Position numbers and translations under genes: made by a program. Positions 10,458-20,788 of a stretch of 64,000 nucleotides of DNA are shown here, piece by piece. Position 1 is the stretch's first letter, and each line of letters begins with the position of its first letter. The notes under the pieces are model-generated. The model was not told the origin of the DNA, did not search any database, and saw only the letters and a list, made by a program, of their open reading frames with translations. Source of the stretch: Oscillospiraceae bacterium (GTDB taxonomy: Bacteria; Bacillota; Clostridia; Oscillospirales; Oscillospiraceae); contig SVLT01000008.1 of NCBI GenBank assembly GCA_015067845.1, positions 1 to 64,000 of the forward strand. Reading direction: 5' to 3'.

Positions 10458-12089
10458 ATGAAAAAGTATAACTACCTGCCCGCGCTGTTGATGTTCGTTT
10501 TTCTTCTTTTGTGCGCCTGCGCCAAGGAGCAGGCAGACCCGGCTTCTTCCGGCCCCGATACCCTTTCATCGGCCCCTTCTTCCACTCCGGCTACTTCTGT
10601 TCCGGCGACTTCTGTGCCTACTACAGAACCTGCACCCCCTATTCGGCTTTCTACTGATTGGGTGGTAGAAGACCGGGAGATCATTCCCTTTGAAGAACGG
10701 TTTAAGGCGGATGTGCCCTTCTTCCCCGTCAAGCAAGCATACTATCAATTCGGTGACTATTGGTTTGCGCAGGCTTCGGATGGCACCTATGTTCGTTACT
10801 GTTTAGATACGTTCAACGATACCAACCGTCTGGCCGTATTTAAGGGAAAGGTCAAAGAAATCGCACTCGTTTACGAGATCCCCATAGACATAGACCTCTC
10901 CGGCTATGGAATCCTGCTTGCTGACGGTCACTGGGCATACCTCACCGGAAACGGCACACTTCTGAAAGTGGATCTGACCACCGGTAATTACTCCACCGTT
11001 TTGACTCAGAATAAAGATGCAAGTATGTGGCTGATGCGCAGCTGTGGTATGGACACTGTATGTATCTTTGAAGTGGACACAGAAAACAACGTCAGTATTT
11101 TCTACCGTGATCTCCATTCCGACACCCAAAAGACACTTTATACCGGCACACTCCCCATTCCACTTAGTGAGGATTTTTCCTTTGACGCCCCGAAAACCAC
11201 CTTGGGGCAAATCACCTGGGAGATGATGAATCCCGCATTTTATGAAGTTGTGCAGACAGAGCTTCAAAATCCTGACAGTCAATTCAAGCAGGATACCCAC
11301 ACCGATTACTCCGATTGTTGGGCAAATCCTGAAGAAAATCCCATCACCATCCATACTCAGCCTTTCTTGTGCATCGCAATCCAGAATCATTACAACATCC
11401 CCGCAAGAGTCAAATATATCTACAATATCCAGACCGGGGAATTGATCGCTGACTATGGCATCATCGACAGCTGCGAACGGGGCTCCGGAGATTACAACGA
11501 CCACTACAATTACGAAAACACCTGGGAAACACCCCTGGACATTATTTCCCCCAATCCGACAGAAATCCCCAACTTCACCACGCTGACGGAAACGCAAATT
11601 ACGGAAGACCTGGCGGATGAATACAACGCCGCCAACGGCAATGTATTTCTTTACAGCACCTTTGGCTATGTCAAAGCCTATTGGCGGCTGAATGAGCTGG
11701 GTGGTGCCACTTACACCAAGCCCTCCGACCTGCTTTTCCGGGAAGTCGTCGCCAGCCCCCATTATATCTACGGCATCACCCCGGACAACACCCTGGTGCA
11801 ATTAAGCATCGACGGCAGCATTTGCAACACAATCTATACTTCTCAGAATACCTTGGGTGAAATTTGCTACCATGCCGGCAGTGTATATTTCCTGGACGGA
11901 AATCAAGTCATCCGCATTAACGCCATTACCGGCACTTACAGTGCAATCCTGCGCTGCAATGGCTGGGTGCGTTTGGACACCTGGGGTAATGATGACAAGC
12001 TCTACATTCTGGTTGTCCAGGGACTATACAATCAGCAGTATTTCTTTGATCCCGATACCAGCGTATTGCGCGCAGAAAGTTTCATTTAA
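10458..12089 (+). CDS. Hypothetical lipoprotein
   Basis: MKKYNYLPALLMFVFLLLCAC lipobox; PATS/PTT linker; start trimmed to ATG 10458. Confidence 0.8.
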   Translation: MKKYNYLPALLMFVFLLLCACAKEQADPASSGPDTLSSAPSSTPATSVPATSVPTTEPAPPIRLSTDWVVEDREIIPFEERFKADVPFFPVKQAYYQFGDYWFAQASDGTYVRYCLDTFNDTNRLAVFKGKVKEIALVYEIPIDIDLSGYGILLADGHWAYLTGNGTLLKVDLTTGNYSTVLTQNKDASMWLMRSCGMDTVCIFEVDTENNVSIFYRDLHSDTQKTLYTGTLPIPLSEDFSFDAPKTTLGQITWEMMNPAFYEVVQTELQNPDSQFKQDTHTDYSDCWANPEENPITIHTQPFLCIAIQNHYNIPARVKYIYNIQTGELIADYGIIDSCERGSGDYNDHYNYENTWETPLDIISPNPTEIPNFTTLTETQITEDLADEYNAANGNVFLYSTFGYVKAYWRLNELGGATYTKPSDLLFREVVASPHYIYGITPDNTLVQLSIDGSICNTIYTSQNTLGEICYHAGSVYFLDGNQVIRINAITGTYSAILRCNGWVRLDTWGNDDKLYILVVQGLYNQQYFFDPDTSVLRAESFI

Positions 12090-12156
12090 TCATTTCTTTG
12101 TTGCACAAACCCCACCTGCACTCCATGAGCGCAGGTGGGGTTCAAACATTTGCATT

Positions 12157-12360
12157 TTGGGGCGGACGAGCGATGCTCGCCCCTACATTGAAACTTTTGG
12201 AAAATGACGTGTAGGGGCGGCCATTGGCCGTCCGAAAGGCTCCCCTGTGTAAGGGGAGCTGTGGATTTTTGACTGAGGGGTTGTAAGGTATCGACGCAGA
12301 ACAATCCCTCCGTCCGGAATCAAAGATTCCGGACACCTCCCTTTACACAAGGGAGGCTTT
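12157..12360. repeat. Composite intergenic hairpin repeat (TGTAGGGG/CCCCTACA module plus CTCCCC...GGGGAG module)
   Basis: ggggcggacgagcgatgctcgcccctaca, gtaggggcggccattggccgtccg, ctcccctgtgtaaggggag, cctccctttacacaagggagg; related sequences recur in this window. Confidence 0.75.
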
Positions 12361-12406
12361 TACAGAGCCGAATAACCGAAGCCGTTGCCCCGACCATAGG
12401 CTTTTG

Positions 12407-12850
12407 TTAACCATCCGTTGGCGTATCTCCGATTCGTAGGAAAGTATACCGCTTTCCTGTGTCATCTTTGAGAATATATTCGGTGCCCGAGAGACTCACA
12501 AAATCAAAGGAATATATTATTTCTCCTTCATAAAAATCTGGATGGTCTGGCTCTTGACAAGTAATCCAGACATACGATGCGCCGCGGTCACTCTCTAACC
12601 CAGTGGCAATTCTATCGCCATTTACGATGACATAATTTTTAGATTCGTCAACAAAATATTCATCATCTTCATCGTACGGAGAAACAAAGCCCCCCGTTTT
12701 TCTCCTGGTAAATTGTGCTTGCAATTCTGCGCAATACCATACACCTTCGCTTGGAATCGGATATTCTGTTGGAATCGGATATTCTGATTGGCAAGCAGAC
12801 AAGCCGAAAAGCAAAGATAGTACAACGAACAATACACTACATCTTTTCAT
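12407..12850 (-). CDS. Small hypothetical lipoprotein
   Basis: MKRCSVLFVVLSLLFGLSACQ lipobox; SD AAGGAGG before ATG 12850. Confidence 0.7.
   Translation of the reverse strand: MKRCSVLFVVLSLLFGLSACQSEYPIPTEYPIPSEGVWYCAELQAQFTRRKTGGFVSPYDEDDEYFVDESKNYVIVNGDRIATGLESDRGASYVWITCQEPDHPDFYEGEIIYSFDFVSLSGTEYILKDDTGKRYTFLRIGDTPTDG
12751..12788. repeat. 18-bp tandem duplication in the lipoprotein gene (EYPIPT/S x2)
   Basis: ttggaatcggatattctg repeated in tandem. Confidence 0.85.
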
Positions 12851-12900
12851 GCTTACCATTCCTCCTTATAGATCACGTCAAAGGATTCTGTTATTTTTAC

Positions 12901-13536
12901 TTACAGTGCCGAGTAACCGTAGCTGTTGACCAAGGCGTCCAGCTTGATACCTTTCTTGCAGTAGGGGCACTCGTGGGAATCGTAGCTTTCGTAATCCGGA
13001 ATATCGCTGACGCTGTAAACAGAGCGTACAGGGTATCCCTCCACCTCATCCACCGCGCGGTAGATCGCCGCTACACCGGCCACATTGCCGCCGTAATAGG
13101 TGATCGCTTCAATGGCCCGCTTGGCGGTAAAGCCCGTGGTGCAGGATGCCATCAGTACCAAAACGTGCTTACCCTTGATCATCGGCTGCAAATTATCCCG
13201 GAACAGCATCATGGAATTGTTGTTGAACTCCGGCTCCACCACATAGATGGTCTGGTGGGCATTCATTGTGCGGAATCCGGTTTTTGTCAATTCGTCCGCA
13301 ACCCATGCGCCGATGACAGCCGTACCGTCCAGGCAGATGATGGTATCAACCGGGGTGTTGTTGATAAAGTGGGACACCAGCTCCTTGGCAGTCGCCTTGG
13401 CTTCGCTGAGGCGGGTCTTGTTATATGTAATATCAATATAGTAATTGATATGGCTGTGGTTGGTTGCAAAATGGCCCCGGGCCACACGAAGGGGCACCTT
13501 TCCGTACCGGATGGGAAGTTCAGATAATTGGATCAT
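12901..13536 (-). CDS. Phosphoribosyltransferase-family protein (orotate PRTase-like) with C-terminal CPYC
   Basis: VDTIICLDGTAVIGAWVADEL and KGKHVLVLMASCTTGFTAKRAIEAI resemble a PRTase fold. Confidence 0.75.
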   Translation of the reverse strand: MIQLSELPIRYGKVPLRVARGHFATNHSHINYYIDITYNKTRLSEAKATAKELVSHFINNTPVDTIICLDGTAVIGAWVADELTKTGFRTMNAHQTIYVVEPEFNNNSMMLFRDNLQPMIKGKHVLVLMASCTTGFTAKRAIEAITYYGGNVAGVAAIYRAVDEVEGYPVRSVYSVSDIPDYESYDSHECPYCKKGIKLDALVNSYGYSAL

Positions 13537-13563
13537 AGTTATTTCCTCCTGCTTGTTGAATAA

Positions 13564-13623
13564 AAAAGAAAAGCGTTTTCATACCCCGGCACAAGCGTTT
13601 TGCCGGGTACACGAAAAACGCTT
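13564..13623 (-). promoter_or_regulatory. Putative attenuator/terminator leader of the PRTase gene
   Basis: Minus transcript AAGCGTTTTTCGTGTACCCGGCAAAACGCTTGTGCCGGGGTATGAAAACGCTTTTCTTTTTT; promoter TTGCAA-18-TATAAT at 13659-13630. Confidence 0.5.
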
Positions 13624-13696
13624 TTTTTCATTATACCCCAAAAACATACCGGATTGCAAGAAAAAACAATCCGTTATGTTTCCCAATATTTTCTAG

Positions 13697-14209
13697 TTAT
13701 TCTTGTGCAGTTTGCCGTTTTTGCAGTGTGGGCTCTTCTTCCAGAAACTGCTGGGCGATGATCTGGCAGATCTCTTTCCTGCGGATCATTTCATGCACTT
13801 CGGCATGACTCACCCATTTGACATCGTCCGTTTCACCGGGCTGCAATACCACCTGTTCCAGAGAAACCTGGGATCTCAGGCAATAATGGTCGTAGAAGGC
13901 GTGGTGATCCCGGGTGGTGCGCAAAAATTCAAAATCCACCTCTTCCGCCCGGATGCCGGTCTCCTCAAACAGCTCCCGGCGAATGGCCTGGCGGCTGGTC
14001 TCCCCCGCTCTGGCTGCGCCGCCGGAATTTTCCCAAGTGCCGGGGAAGCTCTTTTGGGGTGCCCGGCGGGTCATCAGCAGATTGCCTTTGCCGTCATAGA
14101 TCCACACGCAGACCACCAGGCCGTATTCTCCCGGCTTCCATTTGGTGCCGCGGCGATGGATGCGACCCGTCAGGTTGCGGTCTTTATCATAAATATCGTT
14201 CAGTTCCAA
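13697..14209 (-). CDS. NUDIX hydrolase
   Basis: Nudix box GAARAGETSRQAIRRELFEETGI. Confidence 0.92.
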   Translation of the reverse strand: MELNDIYDKDRNLTGRIHRRGTKWKPGEYGLVVCVWIYDGKGNLLMTRRAPQKSFPGTWENSGGAARAGETSRQAIRRELFEETGIRAEEVDFEFLRTTRDHHAFYDHYCLRSQVSLEQVVLQPGETDDVKWVSHAEVHEMIRRKEICQIIAQQFLEEEPTLQKRQTAQE

Positions 14210-14227
14210 ATCGTTTTCCTATCCTTT

Positions 14228-15586
14228 TTATTCTTTATACATTGCCATGCGTTTGCGGTAAACCACAACAAACAAAACGACCTGCGCAGCCAGCGTGATC
14301 ACCCAGGAAAGGGGATACGAGAAAAACAGGCAGCCCGGCGTATGGTACTGGGGCATCTGAAAAATCGTATAGATCCATGCGATTCGTACGCCGCAAATGC
14401 CCAAAACGGATATGATCATGGGCGGAACCGACACACCCAGGCCGCGCAGTGCGCCGCCCATCACATTTGTCATGCCCAACACAAAATACGGCGCGCATAC
14501 ATAGGAAAGATGCAAGATGCCGTACTCAATTGCCTGCGGCGAGTCCGTGATATAAATGGCCAGCAGCTGGCGTCCAAACGCGAACACGGTGAGTCCTCCC
14601 ACCAATCCCACGACCGCCGTACAGGCAAGGCAGGTCAGCAGGATCTTGCGCACTCTTTTGTATTGCCCCGCACCCACATTCTGCCCGGTAAAATTCAGTG
14701 CCGCCTGATTAAACGCATCCATTGAAACCAGAACAAAGCCTTCCAGGTTGCTGGCGGAGGCATTGCCGGACATAAAGACATCGCCAAAGGAATTGATGGA
14801 GGACTGAATCGCCACATTGGAAATGGCGAACATAGACGACTGAATACCTGCCGGCAAACCCAGACTTACAATTTTCCGAAATTGCTTTTTGTAGAAGCGA
14901 AGCTTCCTGATTTGCAGTCTGCAGGCATCGGTGCGGCGCATCAGCGCGATCACCGCCAACACCGCAGAAATTGCCTGGGAAGCGGTGGTGGCCAGCGCAA
15001 CACCTGCCACGTTCATATCAAACACCGTGACAAAAATCACATTCAGCGCCACATTGGCAACGCCGGCAATGGTTAAGAAAATCAGCGGACTTTTGGTATC
15101 CCCTGCCGCACGCAGAATTGCTGCAGAAAAATTGTATACCATATTGAAGATCATGCCGCCAAAGAAGATCCGCATATAAACAGCGGACAAGGGCAGCACA
15201 TTTTCCGGTGTGCCCATCCAGCGCAAAAAGGTTTCCGAAAAGGCGATACCAAGGATACTCAGTACTGCGCCGCCTACCAGTGCCGTGGGCAATGCGGTAT
15301 GGATGGTACGATGGGTTTCCTCATCGTTCTTTCCGCCGATGGCATGGGCGGTACTCACGCCGGCGCCCACGGACAGACCGATGAACAAATTGACAATCAA
15401 GCTGGTAATCGCACCGGTTGCACCCACCGCCGCCACGGACACGCTGCCGCAAAAACGGCCCACCACCACCAGATCCGCCGCATTGAACAGCAGCTGCAAA
15501 ATACTGGTAAGAATGATGGGGATGGAATATGTAATAATATTGGGAAAAAGCGGCCCATGGAGCATGCTTTTTTGGTAACGCTTCAT
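14228..15586 (-). CDS. MATE-family efflux transporter
   Basis: Multi-TM protein; LFNAADLVVVGRFCGSVSVAAVGATGAI; start set to ATG 15586 after GAGG. Confidence 0.9.
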   Translation of the reverse strand: MKRYQKSMLHGPLFPNIITYSIPIILTSILQLLFNAADLVVVGRFCGSVSVAAVGATGAITSLIVNLFIGLSVGAGVSTAHAIGGKNDEETHRTIHTALPTALVGGAVLSILGIAFSETFLRWMGTPENVLPLSAVYMRIFFGGMIFNMVYNFSAAILRAAGDTKSPLIFLTIAGVANVALNVIFVTVFDMNVAGVALATTASQAISAVLAVIALMRRTDACRLQIRKLRFYKKQFRKIVSLGLPAGIQSSMFAISNVAIQSSINSFGDVFMSGNASASNLEGFVLVSMDAFNQAALNFTGQNVGAGQYKRVRKILLTCLACTAVVGLVGGLTVFAFGRQLLAIYITDSPQAIEYGILHLSYVCAPYFVLGMTNVMGGALRGLGVSVPPMIISVLGICGVRIAWIYTIFQMPQYHTPGCLFFSYPLSWVITLAAQVVLFVVVYRKRMAMYKE

Positions 15587-15671
15587 AGCATAGTGCCTCT
15601 TTTCTTTCAAGTTTTGACGTTACCCTTATCATAAACCCATTTGCAGAAAAGTCAATACGCTTGGGGCAAAT

Positions 15672-15706
15672 AATGAGGGATGCTGGAATTTTCCAGCATC
15701 CCTTTT
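15672..15706 (-). terminator. Intrinsic terminator downstream of ftsH
   Basis: gggatgctggaattttccagcatccc adjacent to a T-run. Confidence 0.55.
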
Positions 15707-15709
15707 TAT

Positions 15710-17581
15710 TTATTCCTTTGTTTCCCGGTGGGCATCGAACAGAGAGACCTCGGTGGCTTCGCTGATCTCCCGGCCTTCCATGCAGTCGGCAAACTGCGTG
15801 CCTGTCATGGTCTCGTGTTCCATCAGGTGGTCAACCACCGCCATGACTTTATCCTCGTTGGCTTTCAGGATCTCCGCGCACTGGGCATAGGCCTTATCCA
15901 CCAGGAGCTTCACCTGGTCATCAATGGTGCCCGCCACCTTTTCGGAGTAGCTCTTGGTGGTCTGATAATCCCGGCCGATGAACACCTCACCGCCGCCCAA
16001 ATAGCTCACCGTTCCCAGCTCTTCGCACATACCGTACCGGGCCACCATGTCCCGGGCCAGCTTCGTCGCCCGGTCGATATCGTTGGATGCACCCACGGAA
16101 ATATCACCCAGGAACAGGGCTTCCGCTACCCGTCCGCCCAGCAGACCCACGATCTGCTCGTACATCTGATTCCGTGTCAGATTGGCGCTGTCATCCCGGG
16201 GAATGTGCCAGGTTGCGCCCAGGCTCTGTCCACGGGGGATAATGGTGATCTGCAGCACCGGATCCTGGGTGGGCAGATGGTACATTGCAACTGCGTGACC
16301 GGCTTCGTGAATGGCAGTCTCTTTCAGGTCCTTGCGCTGACGCACACGGCTGCGCTTTTCCGGACCGGCCAGGATTTTCATCATGGCCTCGTTCAGGTCT
16401 TCCATAGTCAGCACTTTTCGATCTGCTCGAGCCGCGCGGATCGCCGCTTCGTTCATCAGGTTGCTCAGATCCGCGCCGGTGAAGCCCACGGTGGAACGGG
16501 CAACCAGGGCAAGATCCACACTTGCATCCAGCCGCTTGCCCTTGGAGTGGACTTTCAGAATGTCCTCACGGCCCTTCACATCCGGCGCACCCACATGGAT
16601 CTGCCGGTCAAAACGGCCGGGGCGCAACAGTGCCGGATCCAGAATGTCGGGGCGGTTGGTAGCCGCCAGGACGATCACGCCCTCATTTTTCGCAAAGCCG
16701 TCCATCTCCACCAGGAGCTGGTTCAGGGTCTGTTCCTTTTCGTCGTGACCGCCGCCAAGACCGGAGCCACGCTTGCGGCCCACTGCATCGATCTCATCGA
16801 TGAAAATAATGGCCGGGGCGACTTTTTTCGCCTGATCAAACAGGTCGCGGACACGGCTTGCGCCCACGCCCACATACAGCTCCACAAAATCGGAACCGGA
16901 GATGGACAAGAACTGCACATCTGCTTCTCCTGCCACAGCCCGGGCCAGCAAGGTCTTACCGGTGCCGGGAGGGCCCACCAAAAGCAGGCCATGGGGGATC
17001 TTCGCGCCAATTTCTTTGAATTTTTCCGGGTTGCGGAGGAAATCCACGATCTCCTGCAACTCCGCTTTTTCCTCGTCCGCACCGGCAACGTCATCAAAGG
17101 TGACCTTCGTGTTGTTGCCCAGCATGGTACGGGCCTTGCCAAAGTTGGCCATGGGATTGCCGCCGGCATTCAGCCGGCCCATGAGCAAAACCCACAAGAT
17201 CAGGAGCACGACGCCTGCGATCAGTATGGGCAAGATCCAGTCGTAGGGGGAGGTTTCCTTTTCCGGCAGGAAATCGTAGCTTTCCAACACACCGTCGGCA
17301 GTTTGCTCCGCAAAGAGTTCCCGCATTTCCTCGTGGAAACCCTGGGGATCTGCCAGATTACAGGTCAGGCTGGTTTTGCCGTCGTAGGGTGTATGCAGGT
17401 CGAGATAGATGGTGTTGTCCTCTACCGTGAAGCTTTTGACCTGTTCTTCCCGGAACAGGTTAAGGATCTGGGAATAGCTCAGATCATCTGTATGACTGCC
17501 AAAAATTGCGCTGATGACAGTAAACAGCACAACCAGTATGATCAGATACAGTGCTATTGATAAAAAACCGCGTTTTTTCAA
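15710..17581 (-). CDS. ftsH: ATP-dependent zinc metalloprotease FtsH
   Basis: [18 protein letters not shown] Walker A; HEAGHA zinc motif; N-terminal TM. Confidence 0.98.
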   Translation of the reverse strand: MKKRGFLSIALYLIILVVLFTVISAIFGSHTDDLSYSQILNLFREEQVKSFTVEDNTIYLDLHTPYDGKTSLTCNLADPQGFHEEMRELFAEQTADGVLESYDFLPEKETSPYDWILPILIAGVVLLILWVLLMGRLNAGGNPMANFGKARTMLGNNTKVTFDDVAGADEEKAELQEIVDFLRNPEKFKEIGAKIPHGLLLVGPPGTGKTLLARAVAGEADVQFLSISGSDFVELYVGVGASRVRDLFDQAKKVAPAIIFIDEIDAVGRKRGSGLGGGHDEKEQTLNQLLVEMDGFAKNEGVIVLAATNRPDILDPALLRPGRFDRQIHVGAPDVKGREDILKVHSKGKRLDASVDLALVARSTVGFTGADLSNLMNEAAIRAARADRKVLTMEDLNEAMMKILAGPEKRSRVRQRKDLKETAIHEAGHAVAMYHLPTQDPVLQITIIPRGQSLGATWHIPRDDSANLTRNQMYEQIVGLLGGRVAEALFLGDISVGASNDIDRATKLARDMVARYGMCEELGTVSYLGGGEVFIGRDYQTTKSYSEKVAGTIDDQVKLLVDKAYAQCAEILKANEDKVMAVVDHLMEHETMTGTQFADCMEGREISEATEVSLFDAHRETKE

Positions 17582-17600
17582 AATGGATACTCCTTAAGGG

Positions 17601-18140
17601 TTAAGTATATGCTTCCGGTTTCATGATGCCGATATAGGGCAAATTCCGGTAATATTCATTGTAATCCAGGCCGTAGCCCACTACAAACTCATTGGGGATA
17701 GTAAAGCCCACATAGTCCGCTTGCAGAGTCACGCCCGGCTTTCTGCGCTCCGGCTTGTCCAGCAGAGTGCAGATCTTCAGGGACGCAGGTTCTTTCGCCA
17801 TCAGATGAGCATGGACAAAGGACAGGGAGTTTCCTGTGTCGAAAATATCTTCCAGAATCAGCACATGGCGGCCCTTGATATCCACAGCGATATCCTGCTT
17901 GACCACCACCGAACCGGAGGATTCCGTGCCCTCGTAAGAAGATATCTGCATAAATTCCATTTGGCAAGGAACGGTGATCTTGCGGATCATATCCGCATAG
18001 AAAACCACGACGCCCTTCAAAACGCCGATCACCACAGGGTTTTTGTCCCGGTATTCCTCGGACAGGATTTCTCCCATCTCCGCGATCCGGGACTGGATCT
18101 GTGCTTCTGTCAGCATGACCTCCTGAATATTTTTGTCCAT
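17601..18140 (-). CDS. hpt: Hypoxanthine phosphoribosyltransferase
   Basis: VLILEDIFDTGNSLSF PRPP motif; tilS-hpt-ftsH order. Confidence 0.95.
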   Translation of the reverse strand: MDKNIQEVMLTEAQIQSRIAEMGEILSEEYRDKNPVVIGVLKGVVVFYADMIRKITVPCQMEFMQISSYEGTESSGSVVVKQDIAVDIKGRHVLILEDIFDTGNSLSFVHAHLMAKEPASLKICTLLDKPERRKPGVTLQADYVGFTIPNEFVVGYGLDYNEYYRNLPYIGIMKPEAYT

Positions 18141-18153
18141 GACAATGCCCTCC

Positions 18154-19425
18154 CTATCTCTGTTTCATGAATGGTTCCAACCGAATTTGCACCGCCGGAA
18201 GCGTTGTTGCCAGTCGGTCCACATTGGCACCGATTCCCCAAACGCCCAGCACCCCCTGTTCATCCACCAGCACAGGAATGTGCGGCCGCTGATGGGCAGG
18301 AACTTTTCGGTCTATAAACAATTTTTTCAGCGTGCAGGTACCAACATTCAGACGCATGCTGTCCCCTGCTTGTCTGGATCGCAGCATCACCGCGGATGCG
18401 GTATTGACTGTGAAAATATCCTTCGTGTTAATGATTTCCCTGGCCTCCTCGCAGGAGACCGTCAAACCCCATTGGGGTAACTCCAATCTGTCGCCGGGCA
18501 TCAAAACGACTGCTTCCGGCACAGGGGTGTCCTGTAAAACTTCCAGCCGATCATAATTCCGGCCAACGGTCACACCTCCGGGAAAATTGACCCGTGCGGA
18601 GGGTTTTTCTGAAAATACCAAGGCTTCCAGCGCGTGCACATGGCTGCGCTCCGGCTCCCGGATGCCGTTTTCCTTCAAAAATCGGTACAATGCGCGACTG
18701 CGCAGAGCAGGCATCATTTCCCGCAGCCGGGAAACATCCTGGCAGGTATCCAGCGCTTCCAACGCCTGGGCATCCCAGCGTAGCTCCATAGCCATATCCG
18801 ACAAATTCTCTGCCAAACGGGGATTTTCCTCTTTCAGCAGGGGCATGACATGGTGACGCAGGCGGTTGCGAAGAAAATCGTCGGTTTTGTTGGAGCTGTC
18901 CTCCACAAAATCCAGACAGTATTCCTCCAAAAAGGCAAGCACTTCCTGCCGGGTGACGGTCAGCATGGGACGGATCACATTTCCGTTGACCGGGCTGATT
19001 CCACCCAGGCCACGCAAGCCCGTTCCACGCACCAAATGCATCAAAACCGTTTCCGCGTTGTCGTCCGCCGTATGGGCGGTAGCGATCTTACCGGGCAAGG
19101 TGGCAAAAAACGCGTATCTTGCATCCCGGGCCGCGGCTTCCAGTCCCTTTTTGCCGGCTACGACTTGGGTACTTCCCACTTCAAGAGGAATATCGTAGCG
19201 ATCGCAGAACGAACGAACAAACTGTTCGTCTCTGTCAGATTCTTCCCCGCGCAGTCGGTGGTTAAAATGGGCCGCAGACAGGGTAATACCCAATTTTTCC
19301 CGCAACAGATACATTCCAAACAGCAGTGCAACAGAATCCGCGCCGCCGGAGACCGCGCAGATCACACGGTCACCCTTGGCCACCATATCATATTGCCGCA
19401 ACTGTTTCAGCAGCTTATTCAGCAT
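18154..19425 (-). CDS. tilS: tRNA(Ile)-lysidine synthetase
   Basis: ICAVSGGADSVALL PP-loop; start at ATG 19425 after GGGAG, overlapping the dnaB 3' end. Confidence 0.95.
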   Translation of the reverse strand: MLNKLLKQLRQYDMVAKGDRVICAVSGGADSVALLFGMYLLREKLGITLSAAHFNHRLRGEESDRDEQFVRSFCDRYDIPLEVGSTQVVAGKKGLEAAARDARYAFFATLPGKIATAHTADDNAETVLMHLVRGTGLRGLGGISPVNGNVIRPMLTVTRQEVLAFLEEYCLDFVEDSSNKTDDFLRNRLRHHVMPLLKEENPRLAENLSDMAMELRWDAQALEALDTCQDVSRLREMMPALRSRALYRFLKENGIREPERSHVHALEALVFSEKPSARVNFPGGVTVGRNYDRLEVLQDTPVPEAVVLMPGDRLELPQWGLTVSCEEAREIINTKDIFTVNTASAVMLRSRQAGDSMRLNVGTCTLKKLFIDRKVPAHQRPHIPVLVDEQGVLGVWGIGANVDRLATTLPAVQIRLEPFMKQR

Positions 19426-20752
19426 GCTTCCACTCCCTGTCTGCAAAGGTAACGTACTGAGGCAGCCATTGCAGTTTTACCGTGCCGATCTCGCCATGGC
19501 GATTCTTGGCAACGATGCACTCTGCCACGTTCTTTTCTTCCGTATTGGGATTGTAATAATCATCCCGGTAGAGCATCATGACGCAGTCTGCATCCTGCTC
19601 GATAGAACCGGATTCCCGGAGGTCGGACAGCATCGGACGCTTGTCCGAACGGCCTTCTGCCGCACGGTTCAGCTGGCTCAAACAGATCACAGGGACGCCC
19701 AATTCCTTGGCCATAACCTTCAGAGAACGGGAAATATCACTGACCACCTGAACGCGGTTTTCATTGCTCTTACTGTAACCGGAGCCCTGCATCAATTGCA
19801 GATAGTCGATCACCACCAGGCCCAAATTGTCCAGTCGGCGGCACTTGGCATTCATTTCCGCAACAGTGATGCCGCCATTGTCATCCACCCGAATGTCCGT
19901 CTGGCTCAGGGCGGAGGATGCCATGCCGATCTTGACCCATTCTTCTTCCGTCAGCTTGCCGGTGGCCATCTTCTGGCTGTCCACAAAGCTCTCGCTGGAC
20001 AGCAGTCTCATAGCCAATTCCTCCCGGGACATTTCCAAAGAGAAAAATGCCACGGTCTTTTTATATTTTTTTGCTACATTCAGCGCCATATTCAGCGCAA
20101 AAGTAGTCTTACCCATGGCAGGACGGGCCGCCACCAAAAGCAGGTTGCCCTTGTTCAGGCCGTTGATCTTGCTGTCCAGATCCCGGAGGCCGGTAGAAAG
20201 GCCGGGGATGGCAGAATCGGACTGAGCCAGTTCATTCAGCCGATCATACACCTTGTGCAAGATTGTACCGATATGCTCCAAAGAATCCTGGCGGTCGCCC
20301 TTGCGCAATGCGTAGATCTTCTTTTCCGCAGATTCCAGCATCTCCTGAGGTGTACCCACCTGCTCCTGCACCATCTGCGTAATATCCACACCCGCCTGGG
20401 ACAGACTGCGCAGCATAGCCTTTTCCCGGACGATATTGGCATACCGCACCGCATTGGCGGCAGTGGGAGTGATCTCCATGAGCTGCATGATATAGTCTCG
20501 GGAATTGTCATGATAGACACCGGCTTCCCGCATTTTGTCCAACACCGTCACCGGGTCGATAGCCTGGGAGTAGTTGAACATGGAATAGATCACTTCAAAG
20601 ATTTCCCGGTTCTGCTGCAGGAAAAAGTCTTCCGGCTGCACCAAGCCGATCACATCGGCAACGCACCGGCTATCGATCAGAATAGAACCCAGCACGGACT
20701 GCTCCGCATCCAGATCATGAGGCTGCTGCCGCGCCATCAACTGTTCATCCAT
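19415..20752 (-). CDS. dnaB: Replicative DNA helicase
   Basis: AARPAMGKTTFALNMALN; DLDAEQSVLGSILID. Confidence 0.98.
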   Translation of the reverse strand: MDEQLMARQQPHDLDAEQSVLGSILIDSRCVADVIGLVQPEDFFLQQNREIFEVIYSMFNYSQAIDPVTVLDKMREAGVYHDNSRDYIMQLMEITPTAANAVRYANIVREKAMLRSLSQAGVDITQMVQEQVGTPQEMLESAEKKIYALRKGDRQDSLEHIGTILHKVYDRLNELAQSDSAIPGLSTGLRDLDSKINGLNKGNLLLVAARPAMGKTTFALNMALNVAKKYKKTVAFFSLEMSREELAMRLLSSESFVDSQKMATGKLTEEEWVKIGMASSALSQTDIRVDDNGGITVAEMNAKCRRLDNLGLVVIDYLQLMQGSGYSKSNENRVQVVSDISRSLKVMAKELGVPVICLSQLNRAAEGRSDKRPMLSDLRESGSIEQDADCVMMLYRDDYYNPNTEEKNVAECIVAKNRHGEIGTVKLQWLPQYVTFADREWKHAE

Positions 20753-20788
20753 GTTTTTCTCTCCTCTCTCGGTATGGGAAATGGCTTT

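Noticed and set aside
12157-12360. Insertion sequence remnant
   Set aside because: No transposase fragment or long terminal repeats; better described as composite hairpin repeats.
15680-17560. 626-aa plus-strand ORF
   Set aside because: Antisense shadow of ftsH.
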